Shown: positions 28,573 to 36,408 of the stretch, one piece after another
How positions within the stretch are numbered: the stretch's first letter is position 1
Layout: the number at the start of each line of letters is the position of its first letter
Notes under the pieces: model-generated
What the model was told of the DNA's origin: nothing
What the model saw: the letters and a program-made list of their open reading frames with translations, nothing else
The model's database searches: none
Translations under genes and position numbers: made by a program
IMG/VR virus record: IMGVR_UViG_3300050821_001827
Location: 1-38,084 of that record
Length of the DNA stretch: 38,084 nt
Source of the DNA: a virus
Strand: one strand, 5' to 3'

Positions 28573-28785
28573 CTACCAGCCAAATTTGCGTTTTACGTTA
28601 TTGGGGTTTGTGGTGTGAATGGCGGTGTGGATGTCTTGGCCCGGGGTCTTGTTCATGCGGAGGTATTTGCGTTCCCGCTTGGTCAGGTGCGAGAGGCCCT
28701 CTATACCATAAGGAACCTGCGTATCCTTCTTTTCAGACTCAAAAGGTTTGCAGGGGTGCCATCCGCTTCCGTTGTTGCTAAACAT
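28573..28785 (-). CDS. 70-aa hypothetical protein
   Basis: The frame starts MFSNNGSGWHPCKPFESEKK and overlaps the end of the cell-wall enzyme gene by 8 bp. The middle (GLSHLTKRERKYLRMNKTPG) is a basic helix, and it ends NPNNVKRKFGW. It is the last gene before the early promoter. Ribosome site is weak (GAG). No family recognised. Confidence 0.5.
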   Translation of the reverse strand: MFSNNGSGWHPCKPFESEKKDTQVPYGIEGLSHLTKRERKYLRMNKTPGQDIHTAIHTTNPNNVKRKFGW

Positions 28786-29260
28786 CGAGCACTCGTTTTA
28801 TGAGAGACGAGTTGGCGATGTCATCCGGAGTGGTAAAGCGGATGTCATCGGATAAAACCACCTGGCCGCAGGCAAATGAATCTTCGGTGTACTGAGAGCA
28901 GAATTCCAGATTGCCTGAGAGCCACCCGATGGTGAGGACTCCAATAAAAGGGTAGGGTCGGCCGCGCCGGGATTCGGCGTATTTGAAAATGTTGATGAGC
29001 TGGACGTGATCGAGCGGGGTGATGGTTCTGTAAACTTCGACGTAATCGGGCAGTGGTTTTGGGATGGGGTAGAGATCGATCTTGGGAGGCTGTGAGGAAT
29101 ACATCTGGTTTGTGTCATTTGATACAAAGGCGACGTGATAGTATTCGTATCCGTCGCTCGCCACCTGATGGATGAGATTTTCGCCCCATCCGATCAGCCT
29201 ATCCTTCCATGGCGCTTGAGGAACGACGCGCCACAGAAGGACATCTCCTGGCTGAAGCAT
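28778..29260 (-). CDS. Permuted NlpC/P60-like (YiiX/papain-like) cell-wall hydrolase
   Basis: A 160-aa protein starting MLQPGDVLLWRVVPQAPWKD. Longer readings extend into the previous gene and are rejected. The order GDVLLWR (5-11), YYHVAFVS (40-47, His42) and a late LEFCSQYTEDSFA (119-130, Cys121) is the permuted arrangement of YaeF/YiiX-type papain-like amidases, where His precedes Cys. There is no signal peptide. In the lysis block it is the best endolysin candidate. A tail-borne wall enzyme is less likely from its position. Confidence 0.6.
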   Translation of the reverse strand: MLQPGDVLLWRVVPQAPWKDRLIGWGENLIHQVASDGYEYYHVAFVSNDTNQMYSSQPPKIDLYPIPKPLPDYVEVYRTITPLDHVQLINIFKYAESRRGRPYPFIGVLTIGWLSGNLEFCSQYTEDSFACGQVVLSDDIRFTTPDDIANSSLIKRVLDV

Positions 29261-29264
29261 CCCG

Positions 29265-29450
29265 TTAAATGATCTTGAGCACTCGCAGAAGCACGAGCAA
29301 CAAAAGGATCCCGACGAATCCACCCGGTCCATACCCATAGCTATGCGAGTAACCCCAGAAGGGAAGAACCCCAAAGAACCCGAGAAGCAAGAGCACCAGA
29401 ATCAATCCCATGAGATCAATCTGGCCTTTCATGCTTTTGATCGCGTTCAT
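29265..29450 (-). CDS. Small two-helix membrane protein (holin candidate)
   Basis: A 61-aa protein whose ATG shares one base with the preceding stop. Residues about 12-33 (LMGLILVLLLLGFFGVLPFW) and 45-58 (VGILLLLVLLRVLKI) are hydrophobic helices around a Gly/Tyr-rich turn (YSHSYGYGPGG). The size and the adjacent wall hydrolase fit a holin, though short DUF3309-like host membrane proteins look alike. Confidence 0.55.
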   Translation of the reverse strand: MNAIKSMKGQIDLMGLILVLLLLGFFGVLPFWGYSHSYGYGPGGFVGILLLLVLLRVLKII

Positions 29451-29647
29451 CAGGTCGCCGATTTGACTGCGGTGGCCAGTGTCTGAAGGTCCGATTGCAG
29501 GCCCGCAACAACGGCGACAATGGCATTGATCGCAGTGGTCACGCGCGCTTCATCGGCGCTGAGAAGTGCCGGGACCTGGGCAAAGATCGCCGTTCCCGCC
29601 GGAATGAGCTTCGTTTCTACGAACGTTACAACGGCTGCGTAATTCAT
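29450..29647 (-). CDS. 65-aa helical protein in lysis block
   Basis: AGGAGGAAACTC precedes the ATG. The protein (MNYAAVVTFVETKLIPAGTA) is Ala/Val-rich and helical, ending with QSDLQTLATAVKSAT, a short coiled coil. It has no strong transmembrane stretch. It is coupled by 1 bp to the two-helix membrane protein. It may be a structural or lysis accessory. Confidence 0.5.
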   Translation of the reverse strand: MNYAAVVTFVETKLIPAGTAIFAQVPALLSADEARVTTAINAIVAVVAGLQSDLQTLATAVKSAT

Positions 29648-29663
29648 GAGTTTCCTCCTGTTT

Positions 29664-29870
29664 TTATTTTGACGTTACGAATTGCTGCACGGGCTTACAG
29701 TCGCCTATCGCAATCGCCGGGCTGTCTTTCTTGCCGGAGAGTTGATAGACGAATGCGGGGCCTGCGGCCTTGGCAGCGAGATAATCCACGCACGCCTGCT
29801 GCTCCGTGGTGTATACCTTCGTCTGCGGCTGGCCCGATACGACGGTGAGTAACAAATACCAGGTGATCAT
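29664..29870 (-). CDS. Small probably exported protein
   Basis: A 68-aa protein with AAGGAGAAAACG before the ATG. Residues 1-12 (MITWYLLLTVVSG) resemble a short signal or anchor. Two cysteines follow (QQACVDYLAAKAAG and AIGDCKPVQQF), a possible disulphide in the periplasm. The family is not recognised. It lies in the lysis block. Confidence 0.5.
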   Translation of the reverse strand: MITWYLLLTVVSGQPQTKVYTTEQQACVDYLAAKAAGPAFVYQLSGKKDSPAIAIGDCKPVQQFVTSK

Positions 29871-29880
29871 CGTTTTCTCC

Positions 29881-30156
29881 TTATGCTGGCTTGGGCGGCT
29901 GCCCAGCGTTAATTGATTCTACTTTTTCTACAAGCGCCATCGTTGCCTCAAGCCACGTCTTAAACTCCGGAAGGGCGGCCTGATACTTCAGGATGTCTGC
30001 TAGTTCCATGATGTGATGTCTCCTTTCAAGAGTTCCTTCGAGAACTTCTTTCAGTGTTTCGTGCTTCTGGTAAAGCCATGCGCTCAGGGTGATCGCTACC
30101 AGATGGGCGAGATCGTGTAAAAGTTCTTTTGTGTGGATGAGCCACCATGCAATCAC
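29881..30156 (-). CDS. Lysis-block protein, GTG start, with internal start
   Basis: A 91-aa frame starting at GTG inside the stop of the previous gene (GTGA), with AGAGG about 9 bp ahead. It begins VIAWWLIHTKELLHDLAHLV and has one hydrophobic helix (LLHDLAHLVAITLSAWLY). An in-frame ATG at 30009 has a strong AAAGGAG site and would give a separate soluble 42-aa product (MELADILKYQAALPEF...). Short and long forms recall dual-start holin/antiholin genes, but here the short form lacks the membrane helix. Function unknown. Confidence 0.5.
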   Translation of the reverse strand: MIAWWLIHTKELLHDLAHLVAITLSAWLYQKHETLKEVLEGTLERRHHIMELADILKYQAALPEFKTWLEATMALVEKVESINAGQPPKPA

Positions 30157-30581
30157 GAGCCATAATCCTCTTTGTAAATGATCTTGATGGCCGGCTGATC
30201 CGTGATCGCCTGGACAAATCCGATCCATGCCGATTTGCTGTTCCAGATGGCGTCGGCTCCGAAATCTTCGGATTGGCCCAGCGATGTGCATCCATCCAGA
30301 AGCTGCTGTTTGCCGATCGGCTGCGTGGGATCCTTCACCCAATTAGCCCAGTGGATCTCGACGGCCGTGCGGTTCGGGACGATGATGTGAGGCATAATCT
30401 GCTGGAAATTGTTTGACCACATAAAGAGAACATCGTAAACCACGTTGGCCGGAATGAGTGTGTCGGCGTTCTCGAGCGTGACGCATTTGTAGGGATTCGT
30501 GTCGATCATCAGATTTCCGAAGGCGCCGTTTCCGTAGGTGGCGTTGTTGACAATTTGAGTTCGCGTGGTCGTAATAATCAT
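30153..30581 (-). CDS. DUF5675-like protein
   Basis: A 142-aa protein starting MIITTTRTQIVNNATYGNGA. The order KCVTLEN, IPANVVYDVLF, PHIIVPNRTAVEIHWANW, LLDGCTSLG and SAWIGFVQAI matches DUF5675 (CyTLE..., P.G.Y.v, IH.GN....GCi.lG). The conserved His and Cys look like a transpeptidase- or hydrolase-type active site, but activity is not known to me. Members are common in phage lysis modules, as here. Confidence 0.65.
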   Translation of the reverse strand: MIITTTRTQIVNNATYGNGAFGNLMIDTNPYKCVTLENADTLIPANVVYDVLFMWSNNFQQIMPHIIVPNRTAVEIHWANWVKDPTQPIGKQQLLDGCTSLGQSEDFGADAIWNSKSAWIGFVQAITDQPAIKIIYKEDYGS

Positions 30582-30582
30582 G

Positions 30583-30849
30583 TTATGCCCTCCCGAATGT
30601 ACGCACCAGTCGTTCCTCTTCTCGTCGACAGATGGTCATCATAAATTCGATAGCCGTCATTCGGCTGGGCCGCGGAACATGCATATTATTACAGAATCTA
30701 CACCGAATGCGCGATTTACTCGAGACATGAAGGCCAGCGAACAGTCCGATTGCCACGGCCATCATTGCGAGCATGATCATTTCCGCATCCAAGCCCGGAG
30801 TGAAGGCCAGCGCCGCCATGAAAAGCAAAATAAGATAGGGTGTTTTCAT
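30583..30849 (-). CDS. Two-helix membrane protein with CxxC
   Basis: An 88-aa protein with a 4-bp overlap to the gene before. Two hydrophobic helices lie at residues 4-20 and 24-42 (MIMLAMMAVAIGLFAGLHV). RCRFCNNMH on the cytoplasmic-like side could bind metal with a partner. The C-terminus is basic (CRREEERLVRTFGRA). It might be a holin, but the C-terminal domain is unusual. No family recognised. Confidence 0.55.
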   Translation of the reverse strand: MKTPYLILLFMAALAFTPGLDAEMIMLAMMAVAIGLFAGLHVSSKSRIRCRFCNNMHVPRPSRMTAIEFMMTICRREEERLVRTFGRA

Positions 30850-31025
30850 TCTTCTTCCTTGAGCGGTTTGTATTCATTCCCAGAAAGCGAGAGCTGATTC
30901 CATCCGCACATCAGGCATGTCATTCGATAGGTCTGAGACCCTTTCACTGTTTTTAGCCACACCTGGTAATGAAGGTATATTTCGCATTTTGGGCATTTAA
31001 AATCAGACCTGAAATAGTCGCTCAT
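30846..31025 (-). CDS. 59-aa zinc-ribbon protein
   Basis: The frame starts MSDYFRSDFKCPKCEIYLHY and has a second pair in MTCLMCGWNQL, about 23 residues later. The two CxxC knuckles make a zinc ribbon. It is coupled by ATGA to the two-helix membrane protein and lies 3 bp after the previous stop. Function unknown. Confidence 0.6.
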   Translation of the reverse strand: MSDYFRSDFKCPKCEIYLHYQVWLKTVKGSQTYRMTCLMCGWNQLSLSGNEYKPLKEEE

Positions 31026-31028
31026 GGA

Positions 31029-31298
31029 TCATCGCCATGTAAGGTGCGACCAGAACGCTTTAACAGCGAGTCCGATGCTGCCCACCATAATCAGACCAAC
31101 GATCCATTTGCCTCCATTATAAGCGGGCTTCATTGACCGCAAAATTTCCCCTTGTTCATTCAATTCGGTTTCCGTAGTGCGGCGCCATTCATTTAAAGCG
31201 CCTTGATCCCGGTCATAGCGTTCGATGAAATCCTCAAATTTCTGTTTGAGTTGGATCACTAGAATATCGTCCATGCGTCTTTTTTCTTCATCCGTCAT
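31029..31298 (-). CDS. Coiled-coil/C-terminal anchor protein (XhlA/holin-like)
   Basis: An 89-aa protein whose ATG overlaps the 1014-aa gene's stop by 4 bp. Residues 1-60 form a charged coiled coil (FEDFIERYDRDQGALNEWRR). Residues about 65-85 are a transmembrane helix (WIVGLIMVGSIGLAVKAFW) followed by a few basic residues. This layout is that of XhlA/hemolysin-type lysis proteins and of some i-spanins, and it suits the first gene of the lysis block. Confidence 0.6.
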   Translation of the reverse strand: MTDEEKRRMDDILVIQLKQKFEDFIERYDRDQGALNEWRRTTETELNEQGEILRSMKPAYNGGKWIVGLIMVGSIGLAVKAFWSHLTWR

Positions 31299-34200
31299 TG
31301 AAATGTCGCGTTCCCGCCGAACCTCGCGTTACCGCCAAAAGTTCCTATCCCGGTTGACTGAAAAGGCGTTGTCGCTTCAATGGCAGGCCAGCTCGATGCA
31401 AACCCCATCCCGAATATCTGACCGGGATATTTCCCTGCCGCCAATTGGACATTTGTCAGATTCAGCCCTCCCTGATTAGCAACCGAGTTAGGATTGTTGA
31501 TAACCCCAGCTCCGTTCCATCCACTATATGAATAGATGGCGGCATAGGCCGCATCCACAAAGGCTTTATTGGTCGGTGTGGCATTGTTCTGATACCAATA
31601 GGAAAGGCCACTGAAGGCTTCCTGAATCAACTGCTCCTGCTCTGCAATCAGAGGCGGGAAATTCTGCACCGAGCATGAGGGCGTTTTCCAGTCCGTGACC
31701 TGGGTGGCCCCGATGATTGATCCCCCTGATTCGCAGAAGCTGAATCCTCGACCATAATTCAGCGTCGTGTTTTCGGTGTTCATGCCGTAATCATGAATCC
31801 ATTGGGAAGCCCCTTCCGTGAGCGTCGCATAACTTTCACCCAGAGCACTATCGAGAACTGAGGCGTATTTCATACCAGTCGCCTTAATTCCCAGCATGAA
31901 CGGTTGCTGGCCATACCCGGACAAATTGGCGAACCTCAGATAATTCGCGCCGCTGGTCCCAGTAAATGGTCTATCCAGTTGGAAACTCGTGGGACTGATG
32001 TACATGCACATGTAATTCTGCTTCAGCGAAGAATCCGTGAAACTCTGTCCGTAAGCACCCATCGGTGGTTGTGCATCCGAATTGATAACTGGGGCCGTGG
32101 TCATATATCCAAACGTTCCAGTAGAACCGGGCCAAAGAACCGACAACCGTGCGTGAGTGGAATCGGTTCTCACGATCTGAAAGTACGCGCCGTTTATAAC
32201 GATGGCCCCGGCCGTTGCCCCGAAGGAGCTTCCCCCAGATGCGGTGATCGCATCTGACGAATTGATGACGCTGACCGTTCCTGAATCTAACCCTGTGCAA
32301 TAGCTGGACTGGAACCCAGATGCAGTCCCGGTTGAATAGCCGTTCGACATAGTGACTGGGATGGTCGTGTTCCAGGTAAACGAATTGGACCACGAGTTTG
32401 TATCGACGCCGCCATTGGTTCTTTTGCAGGCTACATCACGGGCATAAGTCGTACCCGCTCCCGGCCCGACTCCATTGCGGAAATAGGTCTGCCATGGCAA
32501 TCCCCCCGGACCCGTATTGCTGGATGTGTCAGGATCATAAATCGCACCTAGGAATCCCATGGTCGCTGAATAGCCTGTGTCTCGGGAATCATCGTCGTTG
32601 CATCCTTGGGAATTGACGAGGTTTTGACCCGTATATTCCCATGGTCGCAATTCGCTGACAGCCGGTGTCCCAAACATGGCGGCATAGGCTTCTACTCCGA
32701 TGAATGGCCCACCATAAAAGAGGGGAGCCCCGCCGGGCGATATTCCTCCAGCCCACGTCGGATGAGCCAGCCAATTCACTGTCATCTCGGTAGCCATCGT
32801 TTTAGCCAGAGACAACCCTGAGCGTTCATACATCGAAAGCCATGCCAGATTTTCTCCGTAGAAGTTTGCCCCGCCCAAAGAGCTTGAATTGACGAAGTTG
32901 AAAAACAGACCGTAATCAGAAAACGCATAGTTCTGACTCGTAAAACTTGATCCATCCACTGTTGGAATATCCCGACCACCAATGCTCGCCACGGAGAAAC
33001 AATGCGTATTATCCTCACATCCCGTAAGAACTGTCGCTACCTGCCCAGTCCCACTGAACGGTGATGGTCGCGGCCATCGGTAAACAAAGAACCGTTCAAA
33101 GGATGGAATAATAGCGTAAGAGAGCCCTGTTGCAGTATCCGCGTCGGATGGATAAATGCGACTCAGTGTCATGGACGTATTGGAAACAACCGAAGAAACA
33201 TAGGCGACGAAAACGAATGGGGTCGAGCTGTGCGTTCCTGCAATCCCTACTGCATCCCCTTGGGCGACGTTCGATAACCAAGAAGTCCCGACGCCCGTCA
33301 TTGTGGCTGATCCTGCCGTCATGGTGGCCGTTCCGACAACATATTTAACCGGGCCTGCGGGATAGGCCGCGCCAGCCGTTGAAAGATAGGTCAAGAAGTT
33401 CGTGCCTGATCCCTTGAACTGTAGTTGACCAACAACCGCCCCGGAAGGCCAGCCTTGTGCGCCTAAAAGAGTTGGTTGCCCTGCTACGGTTCCGGAGATT
33501 CCGCGTCCGTCATAACACACATTCAGAGTCAGTCCTGTATTCGAGCAGATACGTACTTCCTCATAGGGTCCGTTATACGTCGCAGTTGAGATAACAATGC
33601 GTGTCGGGAAATTCGATAAGTCCATAACCGACGTTGCTGTTGACGCCACAATGATTGTCATGGATGAAGCACTGATCCCAGTCGTCAGTGTTGTCCCTGA
33701 AACACCGATTGAATTGCCTGTCCCGTTAAACGTGTAGTTGATCGTTCCGGCCTGATTCTGAATGAAATCCGGGCTCGCTATTGTGTAGGTGCTATAGACC
33801 GTCTGGGTAGAATTATAGACCCCATTGCGGATAATCATGGCGGCCATGTGCCGCTCATCCTCCCACCCGTAGGGGTTTCTCCCCAGGCAGATTGTCGGTC
33901 CAAAGAAAGCAGTAAAGTTTGGATCAGTTGGCGTTAATACTCCATTCGAGTCACATGCTACTGCACCAATGGTCTGAGTGCTGACAGACGTATTGGACGC
34001 GCCATCGTGAACTGTGACTTGGATAATGTATGTCCCAGAACTTACGTTCGTGACCGTTGTTGTCGTTCCATGTACAGAACTAAATCCCAGCGTTGATGGC
34101 CCTGATACTTCCAGCCAATCGCAACTAGCAATACCGCTTGTCGCACCTGTAGAACCGGTGCAATCCAAAGAGTTCAGCCAATGACTGCTTGTATCCCAAG

Positions 34201-34339
34201 ACAACCCGTATTGCGGATAATTCAGAATCCAAGCGCGATTATTAACCAAGTTGCCAGCAAGATCGGAATAAATGACGGCTTGAAGTGCCCCAAAAGAAGG
34301 AGTCGCTAAAAGCAAAAGAAGCGAGATCCACTTTTTCAT
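31295..34339 (-). CDS. Large exported adhesin/glycan-interacting protein (1014 aa)
   Basis: Residues 1-19 (MKKWISLLLLLATPSFG) are a classic signal peptide. An Ig-like segment follows (GTTTTVTNVSSGTYIIQVTV). The region about 335-395 (TMTAGSATMTGVGTSWLSNV, then FVAYVSSVVSNTSMTLSRIY) matches modules common in phage tail fibres. The middle (WLSMYERSGLSLAKTMATEM, SQWIHDYGMNTENT) is helical and could be an alpha/alpha-toroid, as in polysaccharide lyases. The C-terminus ends TFGGNARFGGNATFQ, like its two neighbours. An export signal is not expected on a virion fibre. No catalytic residues assigned. Confidence 0.65.
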   Translation of the reverse strand: MKKWISLLLLLATPSFGALQAVIYSDLAGNLVNNRAWILNYPQYGLSWDTSSHWLNSLDCTGSTGATSGIASCDWLEVSGPSTLGFSSVHGTTTTVTNVSSGTYIIQVTVHDGASNTSVSTQTIGAVACDSNGVLTPTDPNFTAFFGPTICLGRNPYGWEDERHMAAMIIRNGVYNSTQTVYSTYTIASPDFIQNQAGTINYTFNGTGNSIGVSGTTLTTGISASSMTIIVASTATSVMDLSNFPTRIVISTATYNGPYEEVRICSNTGLTLNVCYDGRGISGTVAGQPTLLGAQGWPSGAVVGQLQFKGSGTNFLTYLSTAGAAYPAGPVKYVVGTATMTAGSATMTGVGTSWLSNVAQGDAVGIAGTHSSTPFVFVAYVSSVVSNTSMTLSRIYPSDADTATGLSYAIIPSFERFFVYRWPRPSPFSGTGQVATVLTGCEDNTHCFSVASIGGRDIPTVDGSSFTSQNYAFSDYGLFFNFVNSSSLGGANFYGENLAWLSMYERSGLSLAKTMATEMTVNWLAHPTWAGGISPGGAPLFYGGPFIGVEAYAAMFGTPAVSELRPWEYTGQNLVNSQGCNDDDSRDTGYSATMGFLGAIYDPDTSSNTGPGGLPWQTYFRNGVGPGAGTTYARDVACKRTNGGVDTNSWSNSFTWNTTIPVTMSNGYSTGTASGFQSSYCTGLDSGTVSVINSSDAITASGGSSFGATAGAIVINGAYFQIVRTDSTHARLSVLWPGSTGTFGYMTTAPVINSDAQPPMGAYGQSFTDSSLKQNYMCMYISPTSFQLDRPFTGTSGANYLRFANLSGYGQQPFMLGIKATGMKYASVLDSALGESYATLTEGASQWIHDYGMNTENTTLNYGRGFSFCESGGSIIGATQVTDWKTPSCSVQNFPPLIAEQEQLIQEAFSGLSYWYQNNATPTNKAFVDAAYAAIYSYSGWNGAGVINNPNSVANQGGLNLTNVQLAAGKYPGQIFGMGFASSWPAIEATTPFQSTGIGTFGGNARFGGNATFQ

Positions 34340-36408
34340 TTTATTTGGATGAGGCCATTAAACTGAGCTGGTCCGTTGCATTGCATATCGTTAGCTCCAC
34401 TCGATCCGCCCCCGCCCCCTCCACCACTTCCAAAAACTAAAACAGGCGGAGTACAGGTATACGATGGAAGTTGTTGACCCGGCGGATACACATTTATTTG
34501 CGTCACAAATGCAGACGTAGCACCACCCGGCTGAAGCGTGGCGAATGGCTCAAGAAGGTAGTTCCCGACGGGCGTAGTACCCCCTACATTCGTGATAATC
34601 TGGAATGGCGTATAGTTCAGAACGTCCGCATAGTTGTTATAAGTCAGCGTATCATTTGTGCTCAGGTAACTGCTGACCGTCCCGTTCATTCCGAGATCCT
34701 GCTGATATGGCCAATGCACTTGAGCATTCGGAATGGCCCCATCCGGTTCGTCAGTCGCCGTGAAAATAATGTGAATCGTCAAAGACGTAAATCCAGCCGT
34801 ATCAGTATTAACGCTGATATATTGCGGGACGGTCATTGTCGATCCTTGTGCCACATCAAAAGGTCCGTTAGTCCAATACGTCATCGAAGCACCGCCGCCT
34901 GACGCAGCCGGGAGTGTGGTGAATGTCATCGTGCTCGATGTATTCTGGATGAAATCAGCCAGGACTGTATTAAAAAATCCCTGTTCATAGAGATAGAACG
35001 TATACGTCGTTCCTGCTGTGAGATAAGGAAGTGTTGTCCCCACATTCGTGATAACGACGGAATGAGAGGTAGTGCCACTCACGCCGTCGGTCGGGAATGG
35101 ACAGACAAACTGAGCGGTTGTGCTTGTACTAAAGCAGACCTGTGAATTGGTGTTCACGTTCGAAGTCCAATTCACCGTTGCAGAGCTGATATAGGGTGTC
35201 ACAGAAACGCTGGTAAAGTTCGGAAGAGTCGGAGTGGAAATCACGAGGTAAGCGTTCCCTGAATAAGTCCCACCATTGTTATCGGCGACCTGCTCCGTCC
35301 ATGAGAAATCCCCGTTAACTGTCGGGGTTCCCGAAATAAGGCATTGTTTCCCAGAGGTGGTTATAGATAGTCCAGCAGGTACGCTTCCAGAAATTGTCGA
35401 GCATGTATAAGGAGCCGTGCCATTGGCGATGATGAATATTGGCGTGGAGGCGTACACGACTCCCTGTTGGGCGAATGGCATCGTGTTTGTCGCAAAATTC
35501 AGGGCATTTGGAAATTCAGGAGCCCATGACCAAGCAGAGGCTCCGAAACCATCCACTCCACTGATCGAAAATGCCGTGGCATTCGATGTCGTGCTGGTCA
35601 CAATCTGATCCTCGAAAATCTGTCTTTTAGTAGCGTCTTGCAGTACCGCATTCCACCCACCACATCCGGGGTATCCCGGGGAGACACCGATATTGGCAAG
35701 AGTGAGATCTCCTATAGTCGTTGGAAAGTTTCCCGTTGTTCCGCCACCATTTACTATTCCATTCCATGACAGAACGGAAGGTTGTGTAGACCGGATAACG
35801 CCAAGGCCCGTATAGTTCAGCGATTGCGCCCATATGAATTGACTGTCCGGATGGATAGTCGTGATTGTGTCTGTAGCGGTTGTAGAAGCTGGAATAAGGG
35901 CATACCAAATACCGCCGCGCACAATGTTTCCATCTAAGGCCCCGCTTCCTCCTGAGCTGACAAGTGTCCAGGTGGAATGGAGCGTATCGCTAACATCAGT
36001 AGCAAGCACCGTCGGATCAAGACGTCCGATGCGTTGGAATGTCCAGACTACCGTATTGTCTGTCGTAGTGCCGGAAGTATTCCATGAGGGCGCACTAGAG
36101 CCGGAGGTGCCACCCGTAGTAACCTGCTGGATATTTCCATTGCTGTCAATGACCTGCGTTCCGGGAGAATAGGCGGCGTTCGCCGCCCAGAAAGGAGGGA
36201 TCAATACCTGATTCTCAAAAAATACCGTTGAGCTTGAAGGAAATCCACTGTACGAGACAGCAGTCGAGGTTGAACTCGCGCCGCTGGAAGTTCCGGCATA
36301 ACAGGCAATGCCGTTTCCTTTTGGGGTGTTATTACAGACCGAAACTACGGCAGGGAAGTAGGCGTAAGCAGGAGATGTGCAGAGTAAAAAAAAAAGTAAT
36401 CGTTTCAT
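34336..36408 (-). CDS. Exported multi-domain adhesin-like protein (690 aa)
   Basis: Signal peptide MKRLLFFLLCTSPAYA with an A-x-A cleavage site. Next comes a carbohydrate-binding-like module (PPFWAANAAYSPGTQVIDSN, then TTDNTVVWTFQRIG). A He_PIG putative Ig domain follows (VPAGLSITTSGKQCLISGTP), then a fibronectin type III domain (ISSATVNWTSNVNTNSQVCF, LTAGTTYTFYLYEQG). The end has seven glycines in a row and then DMQCNGPAQFNGLIQIK. Ten consecutive T in codons 5-8 invite slippage. It overlaps neighbours by 4 bp on both sides. It likely acts outside the cytoplasmic membrane, possibly on the surface of infected cells. Confidence 0.65.
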   Translation of the reverse strand: MKRLLFFLLCTSPAYAYFPAVVSVCNNTPKGNGIACYAGTSSGASSTSTAVSYSGFPSSSTVFFENQVLIPPFWAANAAYSPGTQVIDSNGNIQQVTTGGTSGSSAPSWNTSGTTTDNTVVWTFQRIGRLDPTVLATDVSDTLHSTWTLVSSGGSGALDGNIVRGGIWYALIPASTTATDTITTIHPDSQFIWAQSLNYTGLGVIRSTQPSVLSWNGIVNGGGTTGNFPTTIGDLTLANIGVSPGYPGCGGWNAVLQDATKRQIFEDQIVTSTTSNATAFSISGVDGFGASAWSWAPEFPNALNFATNTMPFAQQGVVYASTPIFIIANGTAPYTCSTISGSVPAGLSITTSGKQCLISGTPTVNGDFSWTEQVADNNGGTYSGNAYLVISTPTLPNFTSVSVTPYISSATVNWTSNVNTNSQVCFSTSTTAQFVCPFPTDGVSGTTSHSVVITNVGTTLPYLTAGTTYTFYLYEQGFFNTVLADFIQNTSSTMTFTTLPAASGGGASMTYWTNGPFDVAQGSTMTVPQYISVNTDTAGFTSLTIHIIFTATDEPDGAIPNAQVHWPYQQDLGMNGTVSSYLSTNDTLTYNNYADVLNYTPFQIITNVGGTTPVGNYLLEPFATLQPGGATSAFVTQINVYPPGQQLPSYTCTPPVLVFGSGGGGGGGSSGANDMQCNGPAQFNGLIQIK

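Noticed and set aside
28778-29374. Longer start for the NlpC/P60-like enzyme, with a Cys/Ser-rich N-terminus
   Set aside because: The extension is the shadow of the two-helix membrane gene. MLQPGDVLLW is the natural domain start.
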